Of a stretch of 36,539 nt of DNA, positions 7,922 to 16,207 are shown one piece after another; position 1 is the first letter of the stretch, and the number at the start of each line of letters is the position of its first letter. The stretch comes from Nitrospina sp. LS_NOB (GTDB lineage Bacteria > Nitrospinota > Nitrospinia > Nitrospinales > VA-1). Location of the stretch: assembly GCA_001542995.1 (NCBI GenBank), contig LFLA01000015.1:1-36539 (forward strand), written 5' to 3'. The translations under genes and the position numbers were made by a program. The notes beneath the pieces are model-generated. The model saw nothing but the letters and a program-made list of their open reading frames with translations. It was not told the DNA's origin and searched no databases.

Positions 7922-9667
7922 TTGGAAAACTTAAAATCATTCTGGCCGTATATATCCAAATACCAGAGGGAACTGGTACTAGGCATTGTGGCTTTAATCA
8001 TCACGGACTCCATAACGTTGGTTGTGCCCTGGTTGATCAAGGAGTTTATTGATGTCTTGCCGGGGAAGCCTTCTTCAGAAATTCTTGTGAAATATGCGTT
8101 CCTTCTTTTGCTGATTGCTCTATTTCTTGTGGTGGGCCGTTATGGCTGGAGGATGTATATGTTCGGAGCCTCCCGAAAAATTGAATTTGATATCCTGAAC
8201 CGGCTTTTCAGCCATCTTTTAACTTTAGACCGGGCATGGTACCTGAAGCAAACGACAGGGGATATCATGTCGCGCGCCACCAATGATCTGCGGGCGGTGA
8301 GGGAATTTATTGGGCTGGGAGTGTTGATTCTCATCGATGCGGTTTTTGTCATTATCACCGCCATGAGCATGATGAGCTGGATCAATGCTGATCTGGCTCT
8401 CAAGGTTTTACTGCCGCTGCCTTTTATTTCGTTCTTGTTTTTTTATTTTGTTAAGGAAATCGGCAAGCGTCATAAAGCGGTGCAGGAGCATTTGGCTTTG
8501 ATAACAGGTCACGTTCAGGAAAACCTTGCTGGCATCCGGGTTCTCCACGCATTTGTTCAGGAGGAAAATGAAAAAAGAAAATTTGCAGAACTGAATAACG
8601 AATACATCAAAAAAAACCTGCATGTCACGCGAATGTTTGGAATTTTCACGCCCACAATGGTGTTTGTTATAGGGGTGGCGGCGATGCTTTCTTTGTGGCT
8701 AGGAGGAAAGGCAGTGATTGGCGGCTCCATGACGTTGGGATCTTTTGTCGCATTTAATGGTTATTTGATGCTTCTTTCATGGCCCATGATGGGAATCGGA
8801 TATGTTTTTAACCTCACCCAGAAGGGGATGGTGGCCATGAGCCGTATTCATGAAATCTTTAAGGCCCAGCCTGAAATAAAACCGGCCCTTGAAGGAGCTG
8901 GTTCTCTGGAGCCAATGGGTGACATAGAGTTTCAAGGACTGCAGTTTACCTACCCCGATGCAGAAACACCAAGTTTAAGGGGAGTCGATATTAAAATTCC
9001 CAGAGGCCAGACGCTGGGAGTGGTGGGTGTGATCGGTTCGGGAAAAACCACTTTGGCTCAAATGCTTTTACGTTTTTATGATCCGACGGCAGGGGCTTTA
9101 TTGATAGGAAACCGCCCCATAAAAGAAATTTCTCTGCAAAAACTGCGAGACTCCATAGGTTATGTGAGTCAGGAACCCTTTTTATTCTCTACATCCATTC
9201 GTGACAATATTGTGTTGGGAAGGGGGTCTGCCACAGACCTTGAACTGGAGGAAATTATCCGGATCGCCGGATTGAGCAAAGATGTGGCACGGTTCCCGGA
9301 GGGGTTGGAGACGTTGATCGGCGAGCGTGGGGTTTCGTTGTCGGGAGGCCAGAAGCAAAGGGTGGCCCTGGCCCGTGCTTTGATCAAGAAACCCGAAGTG
9401 CTGATTCTCGATGACGCGTTTTCAAGTCTGGACTCGGACACCGAAGAAGAAATTTTAAGGAATATCCAAGGCCAGCCAAGTCAAACGACCACCCTGATTA
9501 TTTCCCACAGGTTATCGGCTGTTCGTGACGCGGACCAGATAATCGTGATGGATGCGGGAAAAATACTTGAACAGGGAAGCCATGTTTCGCTCAGCCGGGC
9601 AGGTGGAGTCTATGCGGGCCTGTTCCAGAATCAGTCATTGGCCAGAGAAATGGAGATATTTCTTTGA
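7922..9667 (+). CDS. ABC exporter half-transporter, degenerate-site subunit
   Basis: About 581 residues from the TTG at 7922, chosen because AAGGA lies about 7 bases upstream; an upstream TTG at 7895 adds nine residues. Six membrane helices (to about 305) precede the nucleotide-binding domain: Walker A GVIGSGKTT (about 369-377), signature LSGGQ (473-477), and Walker B ending ILDDA. The residue after the Walker B aspartate is Asp498 rather than the catalytic Glu, as in the non-catalytic subunit of heterodimeric exporters (BmrC/YheI, TM287). It pairs with the next gene, whose start overlaps this stop. The substrate (lipid, drug or peptide) cannot be read from sequence. Confidence 0.92.
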   Translation: MENLKSFWPYISKYQRELVLGIVALIITDSITLVVPWLIKEFIDVLPGKPSSEILVKYAFLLLLIALFLVVGRYGWRMYMFGASRKIEFDILNRLFSHLLTLDRAWYLKQTTGDIMSRATNDLRAVREFIGLGVLILIDAVFVIITAMSMMSWINADLALKVLLPLPFISFLFFYFVKEIGKRHKAVQEHLALITGHVQENLAGIRVLHAFVQEENEKRKFAELNNEYIKKNLHVTRMFGIFTPTMVFVIGVAAMLSLWLGGKAVIGGSMTLGSFVAFNGYLMLLSWPMMGIGYVFNLTQKGMVAMSRIHEIFKAQPEIKPALEGAGSLEPMGDIEFQGLQFTYPDAETPSLRGVDIKIPRGQTLGVVGVIGSGKTTLAQMLLRFYDPTAGALLIGNRPIKEISLQKLRDSIGYVSQEPFLFSTSIRDNIVLGRGSATDLELEEIIRIAGLSKDVARFPEGLETLIGERGVSLSGGQKQRVALARALIKKPEVLILDDAFSSLDSDTEEEILRNIQGQPSQTTTLIISHRLSAVRDADQIIVMDAGKILEQGSHVSLSRAGGVYAGLFQNQSLAREMEIFL

Positions 9668-11457
9668 TGACCTATATGGAAAACATGAAAGACCGGTACC
9701 GCGAGTGGGTTTTATTCAAGCGGGTGCTTGTTTATCTAAAACCTTATAGCCAGTGGGTGGCGCTCGCTATATTCCTGCTTTTAGGAGTTTCTCTGCTCAA
9801 TCTGGCAGGCCCCTACTTCACCAAGATCGTTATTGACGACTATATAAAAGTTTCTGATCTTAATGGGCTGGATGTCGTCGCGGGCCTGTATCTCGCTGTA
9901 TTGATCGCTTCATTCGTGTTTCAGTTTTTCCAAAACTATTTAATGCAGTACATTGGCCAGAAAGTCATGTTTGACCTGCGCTCTAAAGTGTTCGCCCATC
10001 TCCATAAGATGTCGTTTTCCTATTTTGACAAGAACCCCATTGGGAAAATGATCACCCGGGTGGTGAATGATGTTGAGGTTCTCAATGAAATGTTGACTTC
10101 CGGGCTCATCCTTATTTTCAGCGACCTGTTCACATTGACTGGAATTTTTGTTGTCATGCTTTATCTGGACTGGCGACTGACGCTTGTGGTCTGCACGGTT
10201 TTCCCGTTGCTGGCCTGGGGTACGCGTCTATACAGGATTCGGGCGCGTGACGCGCTTAGAAAAAATCGGGCGCATGTTTCGGAGCTCAATTCTTATTTAC
10301 AGGAAAATTTATCAGGTGTGGATACGGTTCAATGCTTCAACCGGGAAAAGACGAATCTGGAAAACTTTACCGGCATTAACCGTAACCGGCTTCAAGAGGA
10401 TTTAAGAACCGTTTATTACAATTCCCTGTATATGCCCTCCATCGATTTGTTCAACTCTCTGGCTGTGGGGATGGTTATCTGGTATGGGGGAGGGCGATTT
10501 GTTCAGGATGAAATCCAATTAGGAATCTTAGTGGCATTCATCCAGTACCTGCAGAAATTTTTTGAGCCGGTAAGAGACCTTGCAGAAAAATTCAATATCA
10601 TTCAAACGGCTATGGCATCTTCTGAACGGGTTTTTGAATTGCTGGACACGCCCGAACAATTGCCCGACAAGGTTCCATCCCACCCGGATTTCAAAATGAA
10701 GGGGGCGGTTGAGTTTAAGAATGTCTGGTTCGCCTATAATGATGAAAACTTTATCTTGAAAGACATCAGTTTTTCCCTGTCAGAAGGGGAGAGCCTTGCC
10801 ATTGTCGGCGCGACGGGTTCGGGAAAATCCACCCTCATCAATGCCCTTTGCCGTTTTTATGATATTCAAAAAGGCGATATTCAATTTGACGGTAAATCCA
10901 TCAGTGATATTAATAAATACGACTTGCGCCGCCAAATTGCTCTTGTTCAGCAGGATGTGTTTTTATTCTCAGGAAATATTTTGGACAATATTCGACTGGG
11001 AAACCAACAGATGGGCCAGGAAGAAATCGAGTCCATTTCGCAAGCCGTCAGTTCACATAATTTTATCAGCAGTCTTCCTTTTAAATACGAGCAGGAGCTA
11101 AAGGAAGGCGGGGTGGGAATTTCCTCCGGCCAGCGGCAATTATTGTCTTTTGCCCGGGCTTTGGCCAGCAATCCACGCATATTGGTGCTGGATGAAGCGA
11201 CTTCCAGCGTTGACCCTGAAACCGAGAGCCAGATCCAAAATGGAATCCGGGAATTGACGCGTGGAAGAACCAGCATTATAATTGCACATCGGATATCCAC
11301 CCTTCTGCACGCCGATAAAATTCTTGTATTAAAGCAGGGAAAAATATTGGAATTCGGCCCTCGAAAGGAGCTGTTGCAGCAAAAAGGAGTTTTTTATAAA
11401 CTTTGCCAGTCGCAGTTGCAGTCGCAACGCTTAACATCAGGTAATACGGGAGAATAA
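9667..11457 (+). CDS. ABC exporter half-transporter, catalytic-site subunit
   Basis: About 596 residues from the ATG that overlaps the previous stop (TGATG); a TTG three bases earlier is also possible. The membrane domain (about 35-310) is followed by Walker A GATGSGKST (about 381-389), a degenerate signature ISSGQ (485-489, canonical LSGGQ), and a full Walker B with LVLDEA (Glu510). Together with the upstream subunit this gives one canonical ATP site (this Walker B with the partner's LSGGQ) and one degenerate site (partner's DD with this ISSGQ), the arrangement of BmrD/YheH and TM288. The operon seems to continue into a further gene (TAATG overlap) that is cut off after 26 codons. Confidence 0.92.
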   Translation: MTYMENMKDRYREWVLFKRVLVYLKPYSQWVALAIFLLLGVSLLNLAGPYFTKIVIDDYIKVSDLNGLDVVAGLYLAVLIASFVFQFFQNYLMQYIGQKVMFDLRSKVFAHLHKMSFSYFDKNPIGKMITRVVNDVEVLNEMLTSGLILIFSDLFTLTGIFVVMLYLDWRLTLVVCTVFPLLAWGTRLYRIRARDALRKNRAHVSELNSYLQENLSGVDTVQCFNREKTNLENFTGINRNRLQEDLRTVYYNSLYMPSIDLFNSLAVGMVIWYGGGRFVQDEIQLGILVAFIQYLQKFFEPVRDLAEKFNIIQTAMASSERVFELLDTPEQLPDKVPSHPDFKMKGAVEFKNVWFAYNDENFILKDISFSLSEGESLAIVGATGSGKSTLINALCRFYDIQKGDIQFDGKSISDINKYDLRRQIALVQQDVFLFSGNILDNIRLGNQQMGQEEIESISQAVSSHNFISSLPFKYEQELKEGGVGISSGQRQLLSFARALASNPRILVLDEATSSVDPETESQIQNGIRELTRGRTSIIIAHRISTLLHADKILVLKQGKILEFGPRKELLQQKGVFYKLCQSQLQSQRLTSGNTGE

Positions 11458-11537
11458 TGGATATTAAAACTCATAATAAAACTCCCAGCAGTTTTCCCGC
11501 CTCAAGTGAAGGAAAATTTATTTTTGCTATGCGTTGA
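11457..11537 (+). pseudogene. Truncated start of a third operon gene
   Basis: An ATG overlaps the exporter stop as TAATG and opens a frame of 26 codons (MDIKTHNKTPSSFPASSEGK and a few more, then TGA). The overlap is what one expects of a genuine operon gene, and the opening residues look like a normal N-terminus. The frame dies just where base composition turns AT-rich. I read it as the 5' stub of a gene severed by insertion of the accessory island. The original product is unknown. Confidence 0.4.
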
Positions 11538-11647
11538 CCTAACCCAGCTTACATTAGTAAGTCAACCAACCTACTACTCAAATTTGACAATATCCCTACT
11601 CTGATTTAGGGCGGGCATTCCGATTTAATTTAAAATGTGAGGTCCTA
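11538..11647. other. Left-edge intergenic region of the accessory island
   Basis: It contains an inverted repeat (GTTGAC near 11534 and GTCAAC near 11566, with TTACATTAGTAA between) and a TTGACA at about 11584 that could be a -35 for the DUF2130 gene, although no good -10 follows at the right distance. GAGG lies a few bases before the DUF2130 ATG. Confidence 0.3.
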
Positions 11648-13273
11648 ATGGCTGAACAACTGCTTACGTGCCCTAATTGTAAATCAGAAATCCCCTTAAC
11701 TGATGTCCTTACTAGTCAAATAGCCCAGGAGTTGAGGACTGAAATAGAATCAGAGGCCAAAGAAAAAGAAAAGGAGTTAATTGAAAAAGAAAAGGCATTA
11801 TTAAAGAAAGAGGGGTCAATTGAGAAAACCATTAGTGAAAAATTATTAAAAGAAAGAAATAACTTAAAAATAGAGCTTGCCAATGAAGCGGAAAGCAAAT
11901 TTTCATTAGAGTTAAATGATTTAAACGAAAAGCTAAAAGAACAACAGGCTGTAAATGAAAAACTAAAAGATGCCGAACTAAAGGCCCGAAAAACTGAACG
12001 CCAATTGCAAGAAACCAAATAAAATTTTGATAGAGAATTGGAGAAAGCTGAAAATTTAATTAAGAATCAAGTGAAAAGTGAATATGAAGAAAAAAGCAAA
12101 AAAGAAATTAAAGAAATAGAATCGGAAAAAGAAAATTTAGGTAAAGCTATTTGTAGCCTTAAAGACGATTTGAAGAAAGAAAGGGAAAAATCACAAGAAA
12201 GCAGAGATGAATTTGAAAAGGTACTAGATGAAAAGGTGATAGAAGTTAAAGGTGAATTAAAAAAGAAATATGATTTTGAAAAAGAAAAGGAAATTGCTGA
12301 GGTTGAAATTAACATTAAAAACCTAAACGAAGAATTAAGAAAAGCAAAAAATGAGCGTAAAGATTTAGAATTGGAATTCATTAAACAAAAGGATCAATTA
12401 GAAGACAAAAAAAGGGAGATGGAAAAGGTTTTTCTTTTCAACAAAGAAAAACTAATAAAAGAAACCCAAGATCAAACTCAAAGTGAATCCAGGCAAAAAC
12501 TTGGGGAAAAAGAAAAAACCATTGAGCTTCTTAGAAAAGAAATCAATAATTTAAAGCAAACGGTGGAACAAGGATCACAGCAAATACAAGGAGAAGTAAC
12601 TGAAGAACAATTAAAAGCTACTTTAAAAGAAAACTTTTACGAGGATATCATCGAAGATGTTCCTGTTGGTGTCAATGGTGCTGATATTGTTCAAACAATA
12701 CGTCTTCAAGGTAGGACCTGTGGCATTATTTTGTGGGAATCCAAAAATACTAAATTGTGGCAAGATCCTTGGATTGATAAATTAAAGGCTGATCAGAAGG
12801 TAGTTAATGCGAACTTTTCTATATTGGTATCTAAAACTCTTCCTAAAGAAATCTTAAATCTTGGTGATATCAGGAATGTTTGGGTAACTAATATGGATTT
12901 AGTTGTTCCACTAGCCAAAATTCTCAGAAATGCAATTATTGAATTGCATCAAAAAGATCAGACCTTAGAGGGTAAAAATCTAAAAATGGAAAAGCTTTAT
13001 GGTTACTTAACTTCTCCAGGGTTCAAAAACAGGATTTCTGATTGCCTAGACAGTTTTAGCCGAATGAATGATGAACTTCAAAAAGAAATTAGAACCACTA
13101 AAAACCGTTGGGCTAAGCGGGAGGAGCAAATTAAACAAGTTGAAGAGAATATTTTATCAATGTATGGCTCATTTGAAGGAATTGTAGGTCATTCAATTCC
13201 TCAATTAGAAGACATCACTGATAATTTACTGGAAGCTGGCGATGCGATAGAGGAAGATTTGGAGAATTTATGA
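11648..13273 (+). pseudogene. DUF2130-family protein interrupted by an in-frame stop
   Basis: One continuous frame broken by a single TAA at 12020-12022. The N-terminus has a zinc-ribbon-like CPNCKSEIPL (a second CxxC is not evident). A very long Glu/Lys coiled coil follows (about residues 30-310). Past the stop the same frame runs on to a conserved globular domain with GADIVQTIRLQG, GIILWESKNTKLW and WIDKLKADQ. That D...ExK pattern recalls PD-(D/E)XK nucleases, which is my inference for DUF2130. Restart at TTG 12038 lacks a ribosome site. One C-to-T change (CAA to TAA) would explain the break. The region is far more AT-rich than the flanking chromosome, consistent with transfer. Confidence 0.75.
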
Positions 13274-13291
13274 TCTATTGCCATTAATTTT

Positions 13292-13388
13292 AACAAGTTG
13301 TAATGGTTTCAGGGAGCGTGTCAAAGGGGACGGGAAGAACATTGGTAATTCCTCATTTATTATTTGTTTTAATTACCACTAACTTGTT
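13292..13388. repeat. Small palindromic element with RAYT/REP-like motif
   Basis: AACAAGTT (13292-13299) and AACTTGTT (13381-13388) form inverted ends about 97 bp apart, with TGGT/ACCA matches nearby. Inside is GTGTCAAAGGGGACGGG (13318-13334), a sequence type I associate with REP elements moved by RAYT transposases. It sits between the DUF2130 gene and the secreted-protein gene. Confidence 0.35.
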
Positions 13389-13403
13389 GAAAGGATATTT
13401 ATT

Positions 13404-14555
13404 ATGAAAAAAATTATGTTGTTTTTATTGATTCTAGCTTTTCCGGTAAATGTTCAAGCATTTGATCTGGGTGGGTTGATAAATGATTTGAACCAAGGTT
13501 TGAAACAGTTAGAGAAAAATATTACTCAGGGAGTGTCCAATACTAATGACTCACTGAAAAAAGAACAACCAACAGAAACTTTGTCGTCGAGAACCAATAA
13601 TATTTCTGGTGCAGATCAATTAAAAGAGACTTTTAATAAGTACCTCTCTTATAATAAACCCAAGAGTCCGAAGTTTATTGGTTGTGAAAGGGAATATAAT
13701 TATAGGCCCAGAGACAATTCTGAAAAGACAATTTTAGCGAATACAATAGAAGGTTGCAATTATTTGTTGGTTAAAGAGATTGAAGCTTTTCAGTACGAAG
13801 TTGACGCACCGAAACGTGAAGAAGCTGAAAAATCCAGAATAGCAAAAGTACAAGAAGCTGAAAAATTCAGAATAGCAAAAGTACAAGAAGCTGAAAGACT
13901 TGCCATAGAAGAAGCGAATAAAATTGCAAAAAACGAAAGACTTGCCAGAGAAGAAGCTTTTCAATATGGTAAAGCTGGCAACCCCCCAGATCAGCAAGTG
14001 AGGTTTGTAAAAATTATTCAAGAATATTCTGGTAAATATAAGACTGTTAAAAATAACATGAAAAAGGCTCTTTTGAAGAAAAAACGTAAAAATGAACTCA
14101 AGTATCTGTTTGGTGACTATGGTCAAAAACCTGTTAGCAAGTTTGAAGAAAAACTTAAAAGGCTTTCATGCGAGGCTGAGGGAATGTCCTGGATTTATTG
14201 TAACTCAGGGAATATAACTGAAACAGCTGAGTGGGTCAAACATAGTTCAATCAATTGGGTAGGTGAAGTTGTTCGAATTGATTCAGATTCTCGTGGCAAT
14301 GGTTCAATTAAGATAAAATTGCCTAGTGGAATTATGCTTACAAACAGAGAGGATTTTTCACCTGATCAGCCATTGTACGAAACTTTGTCTAATCTCAATG
14401 CTGGTGATAAAATTATTTTTAATGGGAAAATGGGTGCTCATATTGATAGTTTGATGAGTAAAGGTTGGTTTTTACATAGTACTAATACAACACAAGACCA
14501 AGCTATGTTAACTCCGAATTTCTCATTTTGGTTCGATATCATCACAGTAAGATAA
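13404..14555 (+). CDS. Unknown secreted protein with 11-residue repeats
   Basis: 383 residues with a clear Sec signal peptide (MKKIMLFLLILAFPVNVQA, cleavage near residue 19-20), so exported to the periplasm or beyond. After a low-complexity Asn/Gln stretch comes a helical zone with the unit EAEKSRIAKVQ repeated almost exactly twice plus a partial third (33-bp DNA units at 13821-13853 and 13854-13886), then a basic helical zone and a beta-rich C-terminus (about 275-383) that might be an OB- or SH3-like fold. GAAAGGA lies 11 bases before the ATG. I do not recognise the family. It lies in the AT-rich island and could be a transfer-acquired envelope protein. Confidence 0.7.
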   Translation: MKKIMLFLLILAFPVNVQAFDLGGLINDLNQGLKQLEKNITQGVSNTNDSLKKEQPTETLSSRTNNISGADQLKETFNKYLSYNKPKSPKFIGCEREYNYRPRDNSEKTILANTIEGCNYLLVKEIEAFQYEVDAPKREEAEKSRIAKVQEAEKFRIAKVQEAERLAIEEANKIAKNERLAREEAFQYGKAGNPPDQQVRFVKIIQEYSGKYKTVKNNMKKALLKKKRKNELKYLFGDYGQKPVSKFEEKLKRLSCEAEGMSWIYCNSGNITETAEWVKHSSINWVGEVVRIDSDSRGNGSIKIKLPSGIMLTNREDFSPDQPLYETLSNLNAGDKIIFNGKMGAHIDSLMSKGWFLHSTNTTQDQAMLTPNFSFWFDIITVR

Positions 14556-14630
14556 TGCTCCTCTAGCCCAACGGCAGAGGTAGTAGTTCTAGAAACTATT
14601 TTAGTAGAAGTTCGAATCCTCTCAGAGTAC
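14556..14630 (+). tRNA. Degenerate tRNA-like sequence
   Basis: The stretch has recognisable tRNA parts: a D-arm-like CCTCT...AGAGG around GCCCAACGGC; an anticodon-arm-like GTAGT-TCTAGAA-ACTAT (nominal anticodon TAG, but position 33 is C instead of T); a T-arm AGAAG-TTCGAAT-CCTCT with one mismatch; and a five-pair acceptor TGCTC/GAGTA. About two bases are missing between acceptor and D-arm and the 3' end is CTA, not CCA. It is best read as a tRNA relic, possibly from a mobile element, beginning directly after the preceding stop codon. Confidence 0.4.
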
Positions 14631-14638
14631 TAAATTTT

Positions 14639-14728
14639 ATGAATGATATAGAAAAATACGAAGCAATAGAAGCATTTCACCCTGATTTACCTGCAATTAT
14701 AAACCTATGGTTTGTACTAAAGACCTGA
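14639..14728 (+). other. Short open frame of unknown status
   Basis: ATG at 14639 opens 29 codons (MNDIEKYEAIEAFHPDLPAI...) ending TGA. There is no convincing ribosome site and no recognised family. It may be a gene fragment within the island. Confidence 0.2.
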
Positions 14729-14814
14729 AGATAAATCACCCCAGCATCAACCCCTCAAATGATCGGGCTTGAGTCTTTAAAAGGAGGGGGTTAAAACCTA
14801 ATCCCCTTGGCGGT

Positions 14815-14918
14815 CAGAGTTTTAGCTTTTGGGCTTGAAAGGAATGATTAGCCGGTCAACGGGGCGGTTGTTCTGGATATGTTCGGTGAGGATTTCTTCC
14901 ATGTCTTCCGTCTTTTTC
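14815..14918 (-). pseudogene. Duplicated 3' end of the 2Fe-2S ferredoxin gene
   Basis: Reverse-strand translation gives EDMEEILTEHIQNNRPVDRL then IIPFKPKS and stop, nearly identical to the C-terminus of the intact ferredoxin at 15834-16175. DNA identity is high over about 100 bp (GCCGGTCAACGGGGCGG against GCCGGTCGACGGGGCGG) with scattered substitutions. It lies immediately downstream of the toxin gene, so the toxin-antitoxin pair and a repeat element are bracketed by two copies of the same gene end. Confidence 0.85.
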
Positions 14919-14936
14919 CGCTTGTCTGATGAGGTT

Positions 14937-15194
14937 TTATTTGTATGCGTTATCGTGGTGCTTAAATTGTCGGAAGATAACAACCCTCTCCACTTCATTT
15001 AATTCAAAAATCAACACGAAGCTATCGATATGCACTCGCCGACGATTTTTCAAAACATTTCGTAGGGGTTTATAGTGGTGGGGGTTTTCTAAAACTTCCA
15101 CCATCTTTTTTTGGAGCCGTTTGCCGAGGAGGGAATTTCCTTTTATTTTTTTTGTATCTTTTTTGAAATTTTCAGTAAGCTGTCTCCGATACAT
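14937..15194 (-). CDS. RelE/ParE-type toxin
   Basis: 85 residues, very basic. The pattern of an N-terminal helical hairpin (NFKKDTKKIKGNSLLGKRLQ) and a beta-rich end with RRVHIDSFVLIFELNEVERV and IFRQFKHHDNAY matches the RelE/ParE fold, whose RelE members cleave mRNA on the ribosome and whose ParE members poison gyrase. Its start lies six bases after the stop of the upstream partner, the usual antitoxin-first order. Which sub-activity it has cannot be told. It is inserted next to a duplicated ferredoxin gene end, fitting a horizontally acquired module. Confidence 0.75.
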   Translation of the reverse strand: MYRRQLTENFKKDTKKIKGNSLLGKRLQKKMVEVLENPHHYKPLRNVLKNRRRVHIDSFVLIFELNEVERVVIFRQFKHHDNAYK

Positions 15195-15200
15195 GGATTT

Positions 15201-15488
15201 TTATTTACTAAACATATCCTTAAACATTTCCTTATTGCTTTCGTATTCTGTATATTTTCCTGCCTTATAATCTTCATCATCCTGCTTCATTTCCTCAATA
15301 AACTCCGGGCGAAAATTCTCCTCCGGCGGCATATCATTTTCAGCTTCTTGCTTGGTTAAAATCCGCACCTCAAGTATTTCGTCAGGATCAGCAGAAATAC
15401 CCTCTTGCCATTCAGGAGGTAATTGGCTTTTTTTCGTATGAATAACTTTTGACATTGTGTGTGTACTCATAAGGTTGTTGTTGCCCAT
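15201..15488 (-). CDS. Probable antitoxin partner
   Basis: Up to 95 residues, acidic, overlapping in genetic unit with the RelE/ParE-type toxin just downstream. The C-terminal half (PPEENFRPEFIEEMKQDDED onward) is strongly acidic and helical, as expected of a segment that wraps a basic toxin. I do not recognise a standard DNA-binding fold. The start is uncertain: in-frame ATGs at 15470 and 15455 are alternatives and none has a strong ribosome site. The function is inferred from position, size and charge. Confidence 0.6.
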   Translation of the reverse strand: MGNNNLMSTHTMSKVIHTKKSQLPPEWQEGISADPDEILEVRILTKQEAENDMPPEENFRPEFIEEMKQDDEDYKAGKYTEYESNKEMFKDMFSK

Positions 15489-15612
15489 AGTCTAGCGCGT
15501 CAGAAAAAAAAAGCAAGGGGTGCCGAATGTCTGATACTAACTCCGTGCCGTACAGATTTTAGTGTGATATTGAGACTGGAAATTAGCTAACCCGCATATT
15601 GCACGAGCAGTT

Positions 15613-15790
15613 ATAAATCACCCCAGTCCCTCTTTTTAAAGAGAGCTTTGCATAAGTCGAAAAAACAGCAAAACAAGATGCTTTGACAAGCTCAGCATGA
15701 CGACAGCGGGGGTTTTTGTGGTGTCATTCTGAGCGTTTAGCGAAGAATCTCGGGTTATGCAAAGGTCTCCTTTTTACAGAGGGGTTCATT
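15613..15790. repeat. MITE-like palindromic element
   Basis: Nested inverted repeats: outer CCCTCTTTTTAAAGAGAG against CTCCTTTTTACAGAGGGG, inner AGCTTTGCATAA (15645-15655) against TTATGCAAAGG (15755-15765), and a core where GCTCAGCATGAC is mirrored by GTCATTCTGAGC. The GTCATTCTGAGCG...GAAGAATCTC motif is a very common non-coding repeat in environmental bacteria. A related start (ATAAATCACCCCAG) also appears at 14731, beside the ferredoxin remnant. Confidence 0.65.
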
Positions 15791-15833
15791 AAATGCCGCA
15801 TGATTTTATCTTGATTTTCAAGCGAGCAGAGTT

Positions 15834-16175
15834 TTAGCTTTTTGCCTTAAAGGGAAGGGTTAGCCGGTCGACGGGGCGGTTGTTCTGGATATGTTCGGTG
15901 AGGATTTCTTCCATGTCTTCTTTCGTCTTTGGGGAATACCAGATGTCATCGGGATAAACCACCATGGATGGCCCTTGGGCGCAGGCATCCAGGCACCCGG
16001 CTTTGTTAACCCGTACTTTTCCTTTCAGTCCCAGTTCGTAGACACGGCTTTTCATGTAATCCAGAAGCTCTTGGGAACCGCGTGCGTGACAACAGCCTCT
16101 GGCATCATCTGCTTTTCTTTCGTTGGTACAGATGAAAATATGTTTTTGAAAACGTGGCATGGTGCGGGAAAGCAT
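15834..16175 (-). CDS. Thioredoxin-like 2Fe-2S ferredoxin
   Basis: Up to 113 residues; an internal ATG gives MPRFQKHIFICTNERK, probably the true start (16160). The cluster-binding cysteines are in IFICTNERKADDARGCCHAR and NKAGCLDACAQGP, followed by the diagnostic PSMVVYPDDIWYS of the thioredoxin-fold (Shethna-type) ferredoxins. It is a cytoplasmic electron carrier; the partner is unknown, although the adjacent sulfur-assimilation cluster hints at a link to sulfur or iron-sulfur metabolism. Its 3' end is duplicated about 1 kb downstream, so an insertion event has occurred right behind it. Confidence 0.88.
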   Translation of the reverse strand: MLSRTMPRFQKHIFICTNERKADDARGCCHARGSQELLDYMKSRVYELGLKGKVRVNKAGCLDACAQGPSMVVYPDDIWYSPKTKEDMEEILTEHIQNNRPVDRLTLPFKAKS

Positions 16176-16207
16176 GAGTATTATTTAATAAGGATGGGAA
16201 ACATTAT

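Noticed and set aside
13821-13900. CRISPR-like 33-bp repeats
   Set aside because: The repeats are adjacent without spacers, in frame, and encode an 11-residue protein repeat.
11648-15488. A complete multi-gene defence system in the accessory island
   Set aside because: Only a broken DUF2130 gene, an unrelated secreted protein and a small toxin-antitoxin pair are present. They are not co-directional and share no operon.
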